Of a DNA stretch of 38,156 nt, positions 31,521-38,054 are shown piece by piece; the stretch's first letter is position 1, and the number at the start of each line of letters is the position of its first letter. Where the stretch lies: positions 1-38,156 of the forward strand of contig JAKSKN010000019.1 of assembly GCA_024401695.1 (NCBI GenBank), given 5' to 3'. Both the position numbers and the translations under genes were made by a program. The notes under the pieces are model-generated. The model searched no databases and was not told the DNA's origin. It saw only the letters and a program-made list of their open reading frames with translations. This stretch comes from Bacteroidales bacterium (GTDB taxonomy: Bacteria > Bacteroidota > Bacteroidia > Bacteroidales > UBA932).

Positions 31521-32845
31521 TGGCGGAATATACAGAGAATCTGAATCTGGAACTGCCTGAACATTTTGAATATTTCAAGCTTGCTGTGTGGAACGGAAAC
31601 TCTGCCAAGATTGATGAATTTGCAGGTACTGTGAATGCCCACATGGGAAACATGAACAATCCGCATCAGGTCACAGCCGAACAGATCGGAGCCGCGAGCG
31701 CCGCATCGGTTACGGCAATGCAGGCCGACGTCGCGTTCGCAAAATCGCAGGTCGAGGAAATCACAGCCTACGAGAAATACATCACATTCGGTCTGATCGA
31801 CGGAGAATACGTGGAACTCAACGGCACGATCACATCATATGCTGGATGGAAACGGTCAGATTATCTTGAGATACCGGAGGACGCGGCAACGCTCCGCTTT
31901 GATACCGGTTCGAGCACATATAACGACAAATACAACTGTTTCTACGATGAAAACAAAAACTTCATATCTGCGTTTACAATCCACAAAGGCGACAGCGAAA
32001 CAGTGTCGATACCTGAAGCAGCAAAATATGTTATTTTCAGCGGAAACAATAACTTTATTTTGCAGCTTCGTGTCAGCTACGAATCACACGGGATCGGAGG
32101 CGTGCGAGAGAACCTCGGTCTGCCGTTCACGCTGAAAGTCATGTCTTACAACGTAGGAATGTGGTCTAACGGGACAAGCGAAGGTGTACCTGCGGAGGAC
32201 GTAGAGCAGAAAGCTGTAGAGTGGCACCGTTTTCTTGGCAAGTATGATCCTGACTTCCTGTTACTGGAAGAAGCCGTCGAGCACTTCGACGAAGACAAAA
32301 CGGTGAACGCCTACAACAAAATTCTGAAATTCAAGTACCCGTATGAGTGGCATGACACCAACACCACGCATCCTGCATCCACCAAAGAGGTCATGCTCCT
32401 TAGCAAATATCCGCTTGATAATGTGAGAGTTCATGCTTTTGCAAGCGGCTCAAACCGCGCATTTATCACGTTTGACGCGACTATTTGCGGAAGAAAAATA
32501 AATTTTGTTGTGGTTCACCTGTCCATCGAAGCAAGTTCTTCTGGCGAACGTCAGCAGGACATGGAAGAAATCGCCGCGCTTATCAAAACTTATGCATACG
32601 GAATAGTCACTGGCGATTTCAACGCATACTCAATCACTGAGTTTGACACACATTTTGCAGACTTTGACAAGGCAAATCATGGTGCTTTCGGCGACTTTCC
32701 TACTTGGGACCACGAGCAAGGTGGCTGGAACAAGTGCCTTGATAATGTGATTGTGGGTAGAAACGCTGTCATTCAGAATGTCGAAATGGGCAGTGTACAA
32801 CTTTCTGACCACGAACCAATCATGGCTACTCTAAGAATTGATTAA
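31520..32845 (+). CDS. Tail fibre protein with C-terminal EEP (DNase I-like) domain
   Basis: 441 residues; ATG overlaps the TAA of the previous gene. Residues 1-70 are tail-fibre-like (HMGNMNNPHQVTAEQIGAA); 75-200 form a beta-rich binding-type region. Residues 203-441 are an endonuclease/exonuclease/phosphatase domain with the catalytic set in order: SYNV (N211), LLLEEA (E250/E251), VVHLS (H333), TGDFNA (D366, N368), DNVIVG (D408, N409) and LSDHEP (D430, H431). All key residues are present, so it is probably active. Substrate may be a nucleic acid, a phospholipid headgroup or a surface phosphodiester such as teichoic acid. Fusion to a fibre is unusual. Confidence 0.85.
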   Translation: MAEYTENLNLELPEHFEYFKLAVWNGNSAKIDEFAGTVNAHMGNMNNPHQVTAEQIGAASAASVTAMQADVAFAKSQVEEITAYEKYITFGLIDGEYVELNGTITSYAGWKRSDYLEIPEDAATLRFDTGSSTYNDKYNCFYDENKNFISAFTIHKGDSETVSIPEAAKYVIFSGNNNFILQLRVSYESHGIGGVRENLGLPFTLKVMSYNVGMWSNGTSEGVPAEDVEQKAVEWHRFLGKYDPDFLLLEEAVEHFDEDKTVNAYNKILKFKYPYEWHDTNTTHPASTKEVMLLSKYPLDNVRVHAFASGSNRAFITFDATICGRKINFVVVHLSIEASSSGERQQDMEEIAALIKTYAYGIVTGDFNAYSITEFDTHFADFDKANHGAFGDFPTWDHEQGGWNKCLDNVIVGRNAVIQNVEMGSVQLSDHEPIMATLRID

Positions 32846-32859
32846 AAGGAGGAATGAAC

Positions 32860-33570
32860 ATGGCGATTACAAAATCTTATTTCGGACTTTGGAGCAATGC
32901 GCGGTCGCAGGCTATGGCAGATTGGCTGAGTGAGAAACTCGTGCCGACATACGCTGATTCTGTCGAATATACGAACAGCAATGTGGATGTCGTCAAGGAC
33001 GGTCACCTTATTTTCCGCATCGGTTTGCACATTTCCACGATTGTTCCGTATATCTATTACACAGAATCCCTGAACAAAGAAGTCGGAGTATCATCTAGCA
33101 ACCTCGGAGTATCTGCAATCTACGGGTTCGAAACGGCAACGTCATTTGTGCTCGCGGCATACAAAACAAACGGAAACGTACCTGGACGAAATACTCCGTG
33201 GCAGGGTGTCATTGTCTTTACGAAAGATAATGACGGAAATACGGTAATCGTTTCGCCAAAAACATTTATCAACACCGAAAGCAGCAGCGTAACACCCGAA
33301 TTAAATCAAAAATTCAATGTCGGTATGTTTTATGCAGACGGTTTGGCGGTCTTGCCGGGAGATATCGCTGCAAACTATACGATTTTTTCGGTTACAACAC
33401 TCGTGCCGTTCCCTGTATATACAACAGATGATTCTGTGGCATATACGCCTGACGTATTCTATTGCCCGACTTATGAATGGGAAGAATACGGCAAAAAAGT
33501 CGATATCAACGGCGTAACGTATCTCATATTCGGACCGTGGCTTATCAGAGATGAGGAGGCAGCAACATGA
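32860..33570 (+). CDS. Phage tail/fibre-region protein
   Basis: 236 residues; ATG 32860 is preferred to ATG 32854 because AAAGGAGG then has normal spacing. Beta-rich with many aromatic and T/S residues (HLIFRIGLHISTIVPYIYY, NTVIVSPKTFIN). Placed between the fibre and holin genes, it may be a receptor-binding subunit, fibre-tip protein or fibre chaperone. No family recognised. Confidence 0.6.
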   Translation: MAITKSYFGLWSNARSQAMADWLSEKLVPTYADSVEYTNSNVDVVKDGHLIFRIGLHISTIVPYIYYTESLNKEVGVSSSNLGVSAIYGFETATSFVLAAYKTNGNVPGRNTPWQGVIVFTKDNDGNTVIVSPKTFINTESSSVTPELNQKFNVGMFYADGLAVLPGDIAANYTIFSVTTLVPFPVYTTDDSVAYTPDVFYCPTYEWEEYGKKVDINGVTYLIFGPWLIRDEEAAT

Positions 33571-33959
33571 AGTACATCATCATGATCCTGATCGTAGTCG
33601 GGCTTGCACTATCTGATTTTGTGACTGGATTTATCAAAGGATGTATCACGGACAGACCGCGATCTTCCAAGATGCGACGTGGCGGACTGAATAAACTGCT
33701 GGAAATAACAGTTATGGTGACTGCCTGCGGTCTCGAAATCGGAATAGAGTTCCTCGGCGCGTATTATGATGTTGAGCAGTTCTCTGTTTTTGCAGGAGCA
33801 GCTACGGCAATTTCCGTGTTTGTATATCTGGTTCTGATGGAAGTGGTTTCCATTCTGGAAAACTATGCAGCGTGTAATCCGAATGCGAAATGGACCAAAC
33901 GGATTATTCAAATCTTTTCGGACAAGCTGCATAAAGAAGATGATGCCGAAAATCAATAG
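33567..33959 (+). CDS. Holin (phage_holin_4 type)
   Basis: 130 residues, ATGA overlap. Starts with a hydrophobic helix (MKYIIMILIVVGLALSD), then FVTGFIKG, RPRSSKMRRGGLNKLLEI and further hydrophobic stretches, and ends in a charged tail. This fits toxin-secretion/lysis holins (Bhl/phi-C2 type), which permeabilise the membrane and release endolysin, encoded just before the endolysin gene. Confidence 0.9.
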   Translation: MKYIIMILIVVGLALSDFVTGFIKGCITDRPRSSKMRRGGLNKLLEITVMVTACGLEIGIEFLGAYYDVEQFSVFAGAATAISVFVYLVLMEVVSILENYAACNPNAKWTKRIIQIFSDKLHKEDDAENQ

Positions 33960-33971
33960 GAGGTGCAATAA

Positions 33972-34586
33972 ATGGCGACAATGATTGAGAAAAGCGGTGC
34001 AATTACAGAGAATTTTCTCGCTGAGGAATTCCGCTGCAAGTGCGGATGCGGTGTAATCCTGATTTCCGAAGAACTTGTGCAGAAACTTCAGCAGCTCCGC
34101 GACCATTTCGGTACGTCCATCACGGTGTCAAGTGGCTATCGCTGCCCGATTCAGACGAAAAATGTCGGTTCGGATTCTTCGAGTCCACATCTGCTCGGTG
34201 TCGCGGCGGATATTCGTGTCACAGGACATACGAGCAAGGAGGTTGCTGTTGTTGCCGAGAAGATTGGCTTCGACGGCATTGCCTATATTAACGACAACTA
34301 TCTGCATCTTGACCTCAAGGGCAGGCGGTGGTACGCCGATGAGCGCACAGGCAAGACTTTCAAATCATTTCAGCCTGCCGCAAGAACCCTGAAGCAAGGG
34401 ATGACCGGCGATGATGTCAGAGCACTCCAACAAGCTCTTGCCGATAAAGGGTACTTCTATGCAGATAAAGTTGACGGAAAGTTCGGGAACATCACGTTCG
34501 GTTTGCTGCGTGCATTCCAAATGGACAACAACCTGACCGTTGACGGCATCTGCGGTCCTGCGACGAAAAAAACCCTCGGTATATAA
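33972..34586 (+). CDS. Endolysin: M15 peptidase plus peptidoglycan-binding domain
   Basis: 204 residues behind AGGAGGTG. Residues 10-120 are a VanY/M15-type zinc peptidase (SSGYRCPIQ, then SPHLLGVAADI with H73 and D80, and LHLDL with H112). Residues 140-204 are a PG_binding_1 domain (LKQGMTGDDVRALQQALADK, TVDGICGPATKK). It cuts peptide cross-links of the host wall at lysis. It is the last gene of element A and is followed by a strong terminator. Confidence 0.92.
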   Translation: MATMIEKSGAITENFLAEEFRCKCGCGVILISEELVQKLQQLRDHFGTSITVSSGYRCPIQTKNVGSDSSSPHLLGVAADIRVTGHTSKEVAVVAEKIGFDGIAYINDNYLHLDLKGRRWYADERTGKTFKSFQPAARTLKQGMTGDDVRALQQALADKGYFYADKVDGKFGNITFGLLRAFQMDNNLTVDGICGPATKKTLGI

Positions 34587-34600
34587 AGTATATAAGAAAG

Positions 34601-34641
34601 CACCCGTCAGGCAGCTGTTGCCTGGCGGGTGTATTTGTTTA
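34601..34641 (+). terminator. Terminator of the late operon
   Basis: CACCCGTCAGGCA and TGCCTGGCGGGTG pair over 13 bases (one G-T) with a GCTGT loop, followed by TATTTGTTTATT. It closes the late operon after the endolysin gene. Confidence 0.9.
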
Positions 34642-34743
34642 TTCTCATTTGAAACGTGTCATAAAACGTGTCATAATTTTTATGACATAAGACGTATTTG
34701 ACGGTATTTTTGTGTCACGGTTATGACATGAAACATAAAGAAA

Positions 34744-34782
34744 AGCCTCGTATTTCCAAAAGAATAACGAAGATACGCGGCT
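34744..34782 (-). terminator. Possible leftward terminator after the att core
   Basis: AGCC-CGTAT (744-753 after 34000) pairs with ATACG-GGCT (773-782) with one mismatch and a 19-base loop; read leftward, TTTTCTTT follows. It may end the integrase transcript or the tRNA transcript. The loop is large, so confidence is limited. Confidence 0.4.
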
Positions 34783-34789
34783 CTTTGAA

Positions 34790-34816
34790 TGGAGCGGGCG
34801 AGGGGAATCGAACCCC
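34790..34816 (-). other. tRNA-Gly 3' end (att core), not a full tRNA
   Basis: On the minus strand this reads as a T-arm with loop TTCGATT, then CGCCCGC, discriminator T and CCA. Those acceptor bases with U73 fit bacterial tRNA-Gly (5' end GCGGGCG, from memory). No anticodon or D arm lies upstream, so only the 3' end is present, as expected for an integration core. Confidence 0.7.
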
Positions 34817-34875
34817 ACATTTAGTGGATTTTATCACGAATTTGCAAAGTTTTCGAAAATGTGGTCGAAAACGTG

Positions 34876-35904
34876 TCATAATTTGAACTTGTCAGTGAAG
34901 TAGTCGCAGATGGTTGCGTCTACTTCTTTTTGTTTTTCAGACATCGCGTGCTGATAGATGTTCTTCAGCGTGGCATCTGTTTTCCACCCGCCGCGTGCCA
35001 TGATGTATTTGTCTGGAACACCCATTGCGTGCAGGATGGAAGCCTGATAGTGACGCAGATCGTGGAGACGAAAGTCATGCAGTCCGGCACGTTTCAGCGC
35101 ACGCTTGAAAGCCTTATATGCGTTGTCAGGATTCATGCCAACGATATACTCGCTTCCATCAGGCGGAACGAGCTTCTCAATCACATGAGGCGGCAACGTG
35201 ACGGTTCGAAGCGAATCCTCCGACTTTCCTTGAAGCTTCACGACGTACTTTCCTGCTGTGTCCTTGACAATTACGCGATTGACCGTAATTGTGTTTCCTG
35301 AAATATCACACGGCATAAATCCGCAGATCTCGCTGCGCCGGAAACTACCAATAGCTGCCAACAGGATTATTTTCAGTTCGTCAGGCTTCGCTACCTGTAT
35401 CAGACGGTTGATGTCGTCATTTGATGGTACATATGGTACGTACCTTATTTTCTGTGGTAACTTTGTGTTCAACGACAAATTTGCGCCCGATTGTTTCAGA
35501 ACAGCGGACAGCAGACCATGTATGTTCCGCACGGTTTTCGGCTTTCGTGTTCCGGATTCCGTATTGATTGCCTGCTGGATCATCTCTTGCGTCAGCTCAT
35601 CCACGTAGCAGTTCATAATAGATTGCAAGTTGTTTTTTGAAATTGAGACATATTTTCTGATTGTGGATGGTGAGCAGACATTGGTTCGGCTGTCGATGTA
35701 CCGCTGAAATGCCTCCGAAAGCTTCATGCCAGAGCAATGAGGTTCTGATTTATGCAGGACCTGCCATTCGCGTGAGAGCCGTTCCGCTTCTCTGCGAGCC
35801 TGTGCCGGCGTGTCGCCGTAGCCGGTAAAGCTTTTGTAGTGGTAGATGCCGTCAGCACCCTTGCCGATACTCAGACGCAGGCGATGCTTGCATTTTGGCT
35901 TCAT
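34876..35904 (-). CDS. int: Tyrosine integrase of element B
   Basis: 342 residues, ATG 35904 with GGAGGTG upstream. The N-terminal AP2-like arm-binding part (KSFTGYGDTPAQARREAERL) is followed by a SAM-like core-binding domain (about 60-145) and the catalytic domain with R189 (GSFRRSEICG), K227 (candidate), H281 and R284 (HDLRHYQAS), W307 (RGGWKTD) and nucleophile Y317 (KNIYQHAM). It reads leftward toward the att core, as integrases at the left end of a prophage do, so it belongs to the element to its right. Confidence 0.93.
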   Translation of the reverse strand: MKPKCKHRLRLSIGKGADGIYHYKSFTGYGDTPAQARREAERLSREWQVLHKSEPHCSGMKLSEAFQRYIDSRTNVCSPSTIRKYVSISKNNLQSIMNCYVDELTQEMIQQAINTESGTRKPKTVRNIHGLLSAVLKQSGANLSLNTKLPQKIRYVPYVPSNDDINRLIQVAKPDELKIILLAAIGSFRRSEICGFMPCDISGNTITVNRVIVKDTAGKYVVKLQGKSEDSLRTVTLPPHVIEKLVPPDGSEYIVGMNPDNAYKAFKRALKRAGLHDFRLHDLRHYQASILHAMGVPDKYIMARGGWKTDATLKNIYQHAMSEKQKEVDATICDYFTDKFKL

Positions 35905-35940
35905 GCGCGGTCACCTCCAAATCATTTCTGTTCAATGTTG

Positions 35941-35971
35941 AGTGGTTGTTGCAATTTTTGCAATAACCACT
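35941..35971. promoter_or_regulatory. Long inverted repeat upstream of integrase
   Basis: AGTGGTT-G-TTGCAA, TTT loop, TTGCAA-T-AACCACT: 13 base pairs plus one G-T pair, 37 bases upstream of the integrase start. No T run follows on either strand. It may be an operator or an mRNA leader hairpin limiting integrase expression. Apart from this and the promoter at 36074, I see nothing in 35905-36130. Confidence 0.5.
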
Positions 35972-36073
35972 TCAGCATCTAATTCTTGCTCATCAAATAT
36001 ATTTTTCAAATGCCTGCTGAATAGAAACTGCTGAAAAGATGTGCAGTATTTTGCGCATCCTCTGAAACTGGTA

Positions 36074-36102
36074 TTGACATTCCCGAAAATATATGCTAGA
36101 CT
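36074..36102 (+). promoter_or_regulatory. Promoter for the 36131 gene
   Basis: TTGACA (36074-36079), 17-base spacer, TAGACT (36097-36102). It would transcribe a short rightward gene between integrase and repressor, probably also in the lysogen. Confidence 0.65.
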
Positions 36103-36130
36103 GGAATTATAGGAGAGGGGTGCGAAAAAT

Positions 36131-36382
36131 ATGATCGAAATCAAAATTGATTGCAAAAATAGTGAGTTTGATGTTTCAAAATTTCAAATTACAGGCAGAC
36201 GTGCGTTTGTAGAGTATGAGCTGCTTGGTCTTGCCATGCTGATCACAGAAGCAATGTGCAGTGAAGCAAAAAACAGCAATCAAGCAATCGAGATTTATGA
36301 GCATATTGTCAACTGTCTGAAAGACGGCTGCCAAAACGGCTTAGCGAACTATTTACGAGCGAATCAAATCGGTGATAATTGA
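36131..36382 (+). CDS. Small protein in the lysogeny module
   Basis: 83 residues, ATG 36131 behind GGAGAGGGG. Starts with a beta-like segment (IEIKIDCKNSEFDVSKF) and continues with a helix (YELLGLAMLITEAMCSEAKN). It has its own promoter and points against the integrase and repressor operon, so it is probably lysogen-expressed. No family recognised. Confidence 0.6.
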   Translation: MIEIKIDCKNSEFDVSKFQITGRRAFVEYELLGLAMLITEAMCSEAKNSNQAIEIYEHIVNCLKDGCQNGLANYLRANQIGDN

Positions 36383-36676
36383 TGCGATTGCCACGAGAAG
36401 TGAAACGACAGCTACTATATTCGCTCTCTTTGTTGACACTTCACTTTTTTTCTGATCTTCTGCTCTTGCGGCTCTTTCGTCGTCCAGCTCTTTTCTCAAA
36501 ATGTTTATCTGGTTATAACTATAATTCAGTTGCTCAATAATGCTTTCCATATCATCGTGTATTGGGTTTACCTTTGACTTGATTTCACGGATAGTTCTTT
36601 CAATATCTTTATTGATTGACGATTCAAGCGCTTGCCCTGCAATGTTGATCTCGTCATAGCGAGATAAATCGCCCAT
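36353..36676 (-). CDS. Tail-anchored coiled-coil membrane protein, possible superinfection exclusion factor
   Basis: 107 residues from ATG 36676, with AAAGG 8 bases upstream; longer in-frame starts run into non-coding sequence. About 80 residues of charged coiled coil (NKDIERTIREIKSKV, ILRKELDDERAARAED) end in one membrane helix (ANIVAVVSLLVAIASIITDL). It lies in the repressor operon between repressor and integrase, the usual place for lysogenic conversion genes such as Sie proteins. It overlaps the convergent 36131 gene by 30 bases. Function is inferred only from context. Confidence 0.65.
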   Translation of the reverse strand: MGDLSRYDEINIAGQALESSINKDIERTIREIKSKVNPIHDDMESIIEQLNYSYNQINILRKELDDERAARAEDQKKSEVSTKRANIVAVVSLLVAIASIITDLIRS

Positions 36677-36773
36677 ATACAACTGCCTTTCTTGTCGCTC
36701 TCGGTTTGAGCGTATATTTTTTACCAACGAAGAGAACAAATGTTCACAATATAAAAAATGGAGGAATTGCAAA

Positions 36774-36875
36774 ATGGAAGTCACAAAAGAATCAATCATG
36801 CTCGCTGTCTTGTCTCTTGGAAATGAGGAACTCGATAAATTCCTGTGCTTTCTCCAATTCATCAGGCGTCAATAA
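36774..36875 (+). CDS. Possible 33-residue ORF antisense to the repressor end
   Basis: ATG 36774 has GGAGG 9 bases upstream and encodes a helical peptide (ITKES-free stretch: LAVLSLGNEELDKFLCFLQF) ending inside the antisense of the repressor gene. The ribosome site is good, but no clear promoter exists and the reading frame may be chance. Confidence 0.25.
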   Translation: MEVTKESIMLAVLSLGNEELDKFLCFLQFIRRQ

Positions 36876-37097
36876 CTCTATACCTTGTATTGCGGCAACT
36901 TCTTTTGTTTCTCTATCTGTTAATATTTCATCTATTGTCGTTCCGAAAATTTCAGCTAGTTTTAGCAGCGTTTCATAGTCTGCCTGACGCTTACCTAATT
37001 CATAGTTGTTATATACTTGTCTTGAAACTCCCAATTCTCTGGCAACAGAGGCTTGGGAGATTTTTTTTGCTTCTCTGAGTTTTTTTAGATTATTCAT
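36792..37097 (-). CDS. XRE-family lysogeny repressor of element B
   Basis: 101 residues, ATG 37097 behind AAAGGAGG. N-terminal helix-turn-helix (ISQASVARELGVSRQVYNNY), then a linker and a short C-terminal helix (LTPDELEKAQEFIEFLISK). It lacks a LexA-like peptidase domain, so induction must work by another route such as an antirepressor or ImmA-like protease outside the window. Divergent from the Cro-like gene across perfect promoters and operators. Sequence differs widely from the element A repressor, predicting heteroimmunity. Confidence 0.88.
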   Translation of the reverse strand: MNNLKKLREAKKISQASVARELGVSRQVYNNYELGKRQADYETLLKLAEIFGTTIDEILTDRETKEVAAIQGIELLTPDELEKAQEFIEFLISKRQDSEHD

Positions 37098-37117
37098 ACA
37101 CTCGCCTCCTTTTCTGT

Positions 37118-37146
37118 ATTATAGCAAACAATAGATATTTTGTCAA
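37118..37146 (-). promoter_or_regulatory. Leftward repressor promoter of element B
   Basis: Read leftward: TTGACA (37146-37141), 17-base spacer, TATAAT (37123-37118). Both boxes match consensus. The -35 box is part of a GTCAAC-type operator half-site. Confidence 0.85.
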
Positions 37147-37266
37147 CAAATAGTAGACACGTCAACGAAATGTTTATGAAACTGTTGTTATCGCACAAAA
37201 GTGTAAACATAATGTTGACATTCACCGAATCGCATGATATAATTAAAATGTCAACAGACTGTTGAC
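37140..37266. promoter_or_regulatory. Operators GTCAAC/GTTGAC of element B
   Basis: A full 17-base palindrome GTCAACAGACTGTTGAC lies at 37250-37266, at the start point of the rightward promoter. Half-sites GTCAAC or GTTGAC occur at 37142-37147, 37161-37166 and 37214-37219, two of them inside the -35 boxes. This is a different operator code from element A (GTTGC-N6-GCAAC), consistent with separate immunity. Confidence 0.7.
37215..37243 (+). promoter_or_regulatory. Rightward early promoter of element B
   Basis: TTGACA (37215-37220), 17-base spacer, TATAAT (37238-37243): a full consensus promoter. It drives the Cro-like gene and the early operon, and is covered by operator sites at the -35 box and start point. 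Confidence 0.88.
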
Positions 37267-37283
37267 GGAAAGGGGCGTGTATA

Positions 37284-37505
37284 ATGAGAGAATATTTGAA
37301 ACAAATGCGCATCGAATGCGGCTTGACTATGGAGGATGCGGCTGAAAAAATAGGCATTTCGAAGCAGTATTACTCAATGATTGAAGCAGGTGAACGTCAA
37401 CGAAATATGGACATTTCGCTTGTGTCAAGAATTGCCAATGTCTTTGGAAAGACGCTTGAATTCATAGTTGCCGAAGAACAGAAGCTTGTCAACGCGCAGA
37501 AATGA
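37284..37505 (+). CDS. Cro-like XRE protein of element B
   Basis: 73 residues, ATG 37284; GGAAAGGGG lies upstream. Nearly the whole protein is an XRE helix-turn-helix (LTMEDAAEKIGISKQYYSMI, then ISLVSRIANVFGKTLEFI). First gene of the rightward operon, so a Cro-like or early regulator role is likely. Confidence 0.8.
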   Translation: MREYLKQMRIECGLTMEDAAEKIGISKQYYSMIEAGERQRNMDISLVSRIANVFGKTLEFIVAEEQKLVNAQK

Positions 37506-37521
37506 GAAAGGAGGAAACCGC

Positions 37522-37809
37522 ATGGACATCCCTTTAATCATCCCTGAGATTCATTTCGGATTTGCAAGCGGGCAGTTCTACATCGGAAAACTCGATGTCA
37601 GCAGATGCACGGAGCTGAAAATCGAGTATCAGGCTGAGACCGATACATGGAAAATCCGCGCTGTATTTCCGGATGGAGAAGTGGCAGTCGGTGAGCGAAG
37701 ACTTCCGCGAGGCTATTTCGCACTGGTTCCTGTCAGCATGACGGCATCCGTCACACCGCTGAAAATGGAAAAGCCTGCCGCGGCAACGGCAGACCTCTCC
37801 GATGTTTAA
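37522..37809 (+). CDS. Small early phage protein
   Basis: 95 residues from ATG 37522 behind AAAGGAGG. Beta-rich (IGKLDVSRCTELKIEY, TDTWKIRAVFPDG) with a P/A-rich tail. Occupies the same position as the 177-residue HTH gene in element A but is unrelated. Function unknown; ends 4 bases into the convergent gene. Confidence 0.55.
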   Translation: MDIPLIIPEIHFGFASGQFYIGKLDVSRCTELKIEYQAETDTWKIRAVFPDGEVAVGERRLPRGYFALVPVSMTASVTPLKMEKPAAATADLSDV

Positions 37810-37997
37810 CCTGTGACTTCAAAGCTTTCGCAGACGTCGTTGTGCAGAACGATTTTTCCTTGCGTCTGTAATTGCTCCAACAGCGGCTGAACATCACCGA
37901 ACCGCAGAATGTCGGTGCTGTCAAATGTACTCTTTCCGCTGGTTTCTTTCATCGCAAGCAGTTCTGCATATAAGTCGTCAGAAGTCATTTTGTGCAT
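37806..37997 (-). CDS. Small leftward protein with its own promoter
   Basis: 63 residues from ATG 37997, with AAGGGGGTGA upstream; the longer in-frame start at 38048 would overlap its own promoter. Helical N-terminus (SDDLYAELLAMKETSG), then a possible winged-helix part (FDSTDILRFGDVQPLLEQLQ, IVLHNDVCESF). It is transcribed against the early operon, a position often used by lysogen-expressed regulators or antitoxin-like genes. Role unknown. Confidence 0.6.
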   Translation of the reverse strand: MHKMTSDDLYAELLAMKETSGKSTFDSTDILRFGDVQPLLEQLQTQGKIVLHNDVCESFEVTG

Positions 37998-38014
37998 AGC
38001 ATCACCCCCTTTTA

Positions 38015-38048
38015 CCTGAATTATATCAGGCAGAAAGAACGAAGTCAA
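38015..38048 (-). promoter_or_regulatory. Leftward promoter with palindromic operator
   Basis: Read leftward: TTGACT (38048-38043), 17-base spacer, TATAAT (38025-38020). The -10 box is the centre of an inverted repeat CCTGA-ATTATA-TCAGG (38015-38030), a likely repressor site for the small gene at 37806-37997. Confidence 0.7.
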
Positions 38049-38054
38049 GAGTGT

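Larger units (their letters stand above)
34652..34884. other. Attachment site region with arm-type repeats
   Basis: AAACGTGTCATAA occurs at 34652-34664, 34664-34676 and 34869-34881, and its inverse core TTATGACA at 34680-34687 and 34721-34728. These flank the tRNA-like segment at 34790-34816 on both sides. Arm-type integrase sites on both sides of a tRNA 3' core are the layout of an attP, and of the attP-like junction between two tandem prophages. Position between endolysin and integrase supports this. The exact crossover cannot be set without the outer att copies. Confidence 0.65.

Noticed and set aside
14036-34586. Diversity-generating retroelement acting on the tail fibre
   Set aside because: No reverse transcriptase gene and no template/variable repeat pair were seen.
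34700-34830. A complete tRNA gene
   Set aside because: Only the T arm, acceptor 3' strand and CCA are present on the minus strand; no anticodon or D arm precedes them.
34698-34886. 62-codon + strand ORF containing GAGEGNRTP
   Set aside because: That peptide is the well-known false translation of the antisense of a tRNA 3' end; the DNA is the tRNA-Gly att core and arm sites.
35932-36156. 74-codon leftward ORF upstream of integrase
   Set aside because: Its start overlaps the 36131 gene and a good opposite promoter, and it has no ribosome site. The end (FDEQELDAEVVIAKIATTTQH region) looks weakly protein-like, so a decayed gene remnant is possible.
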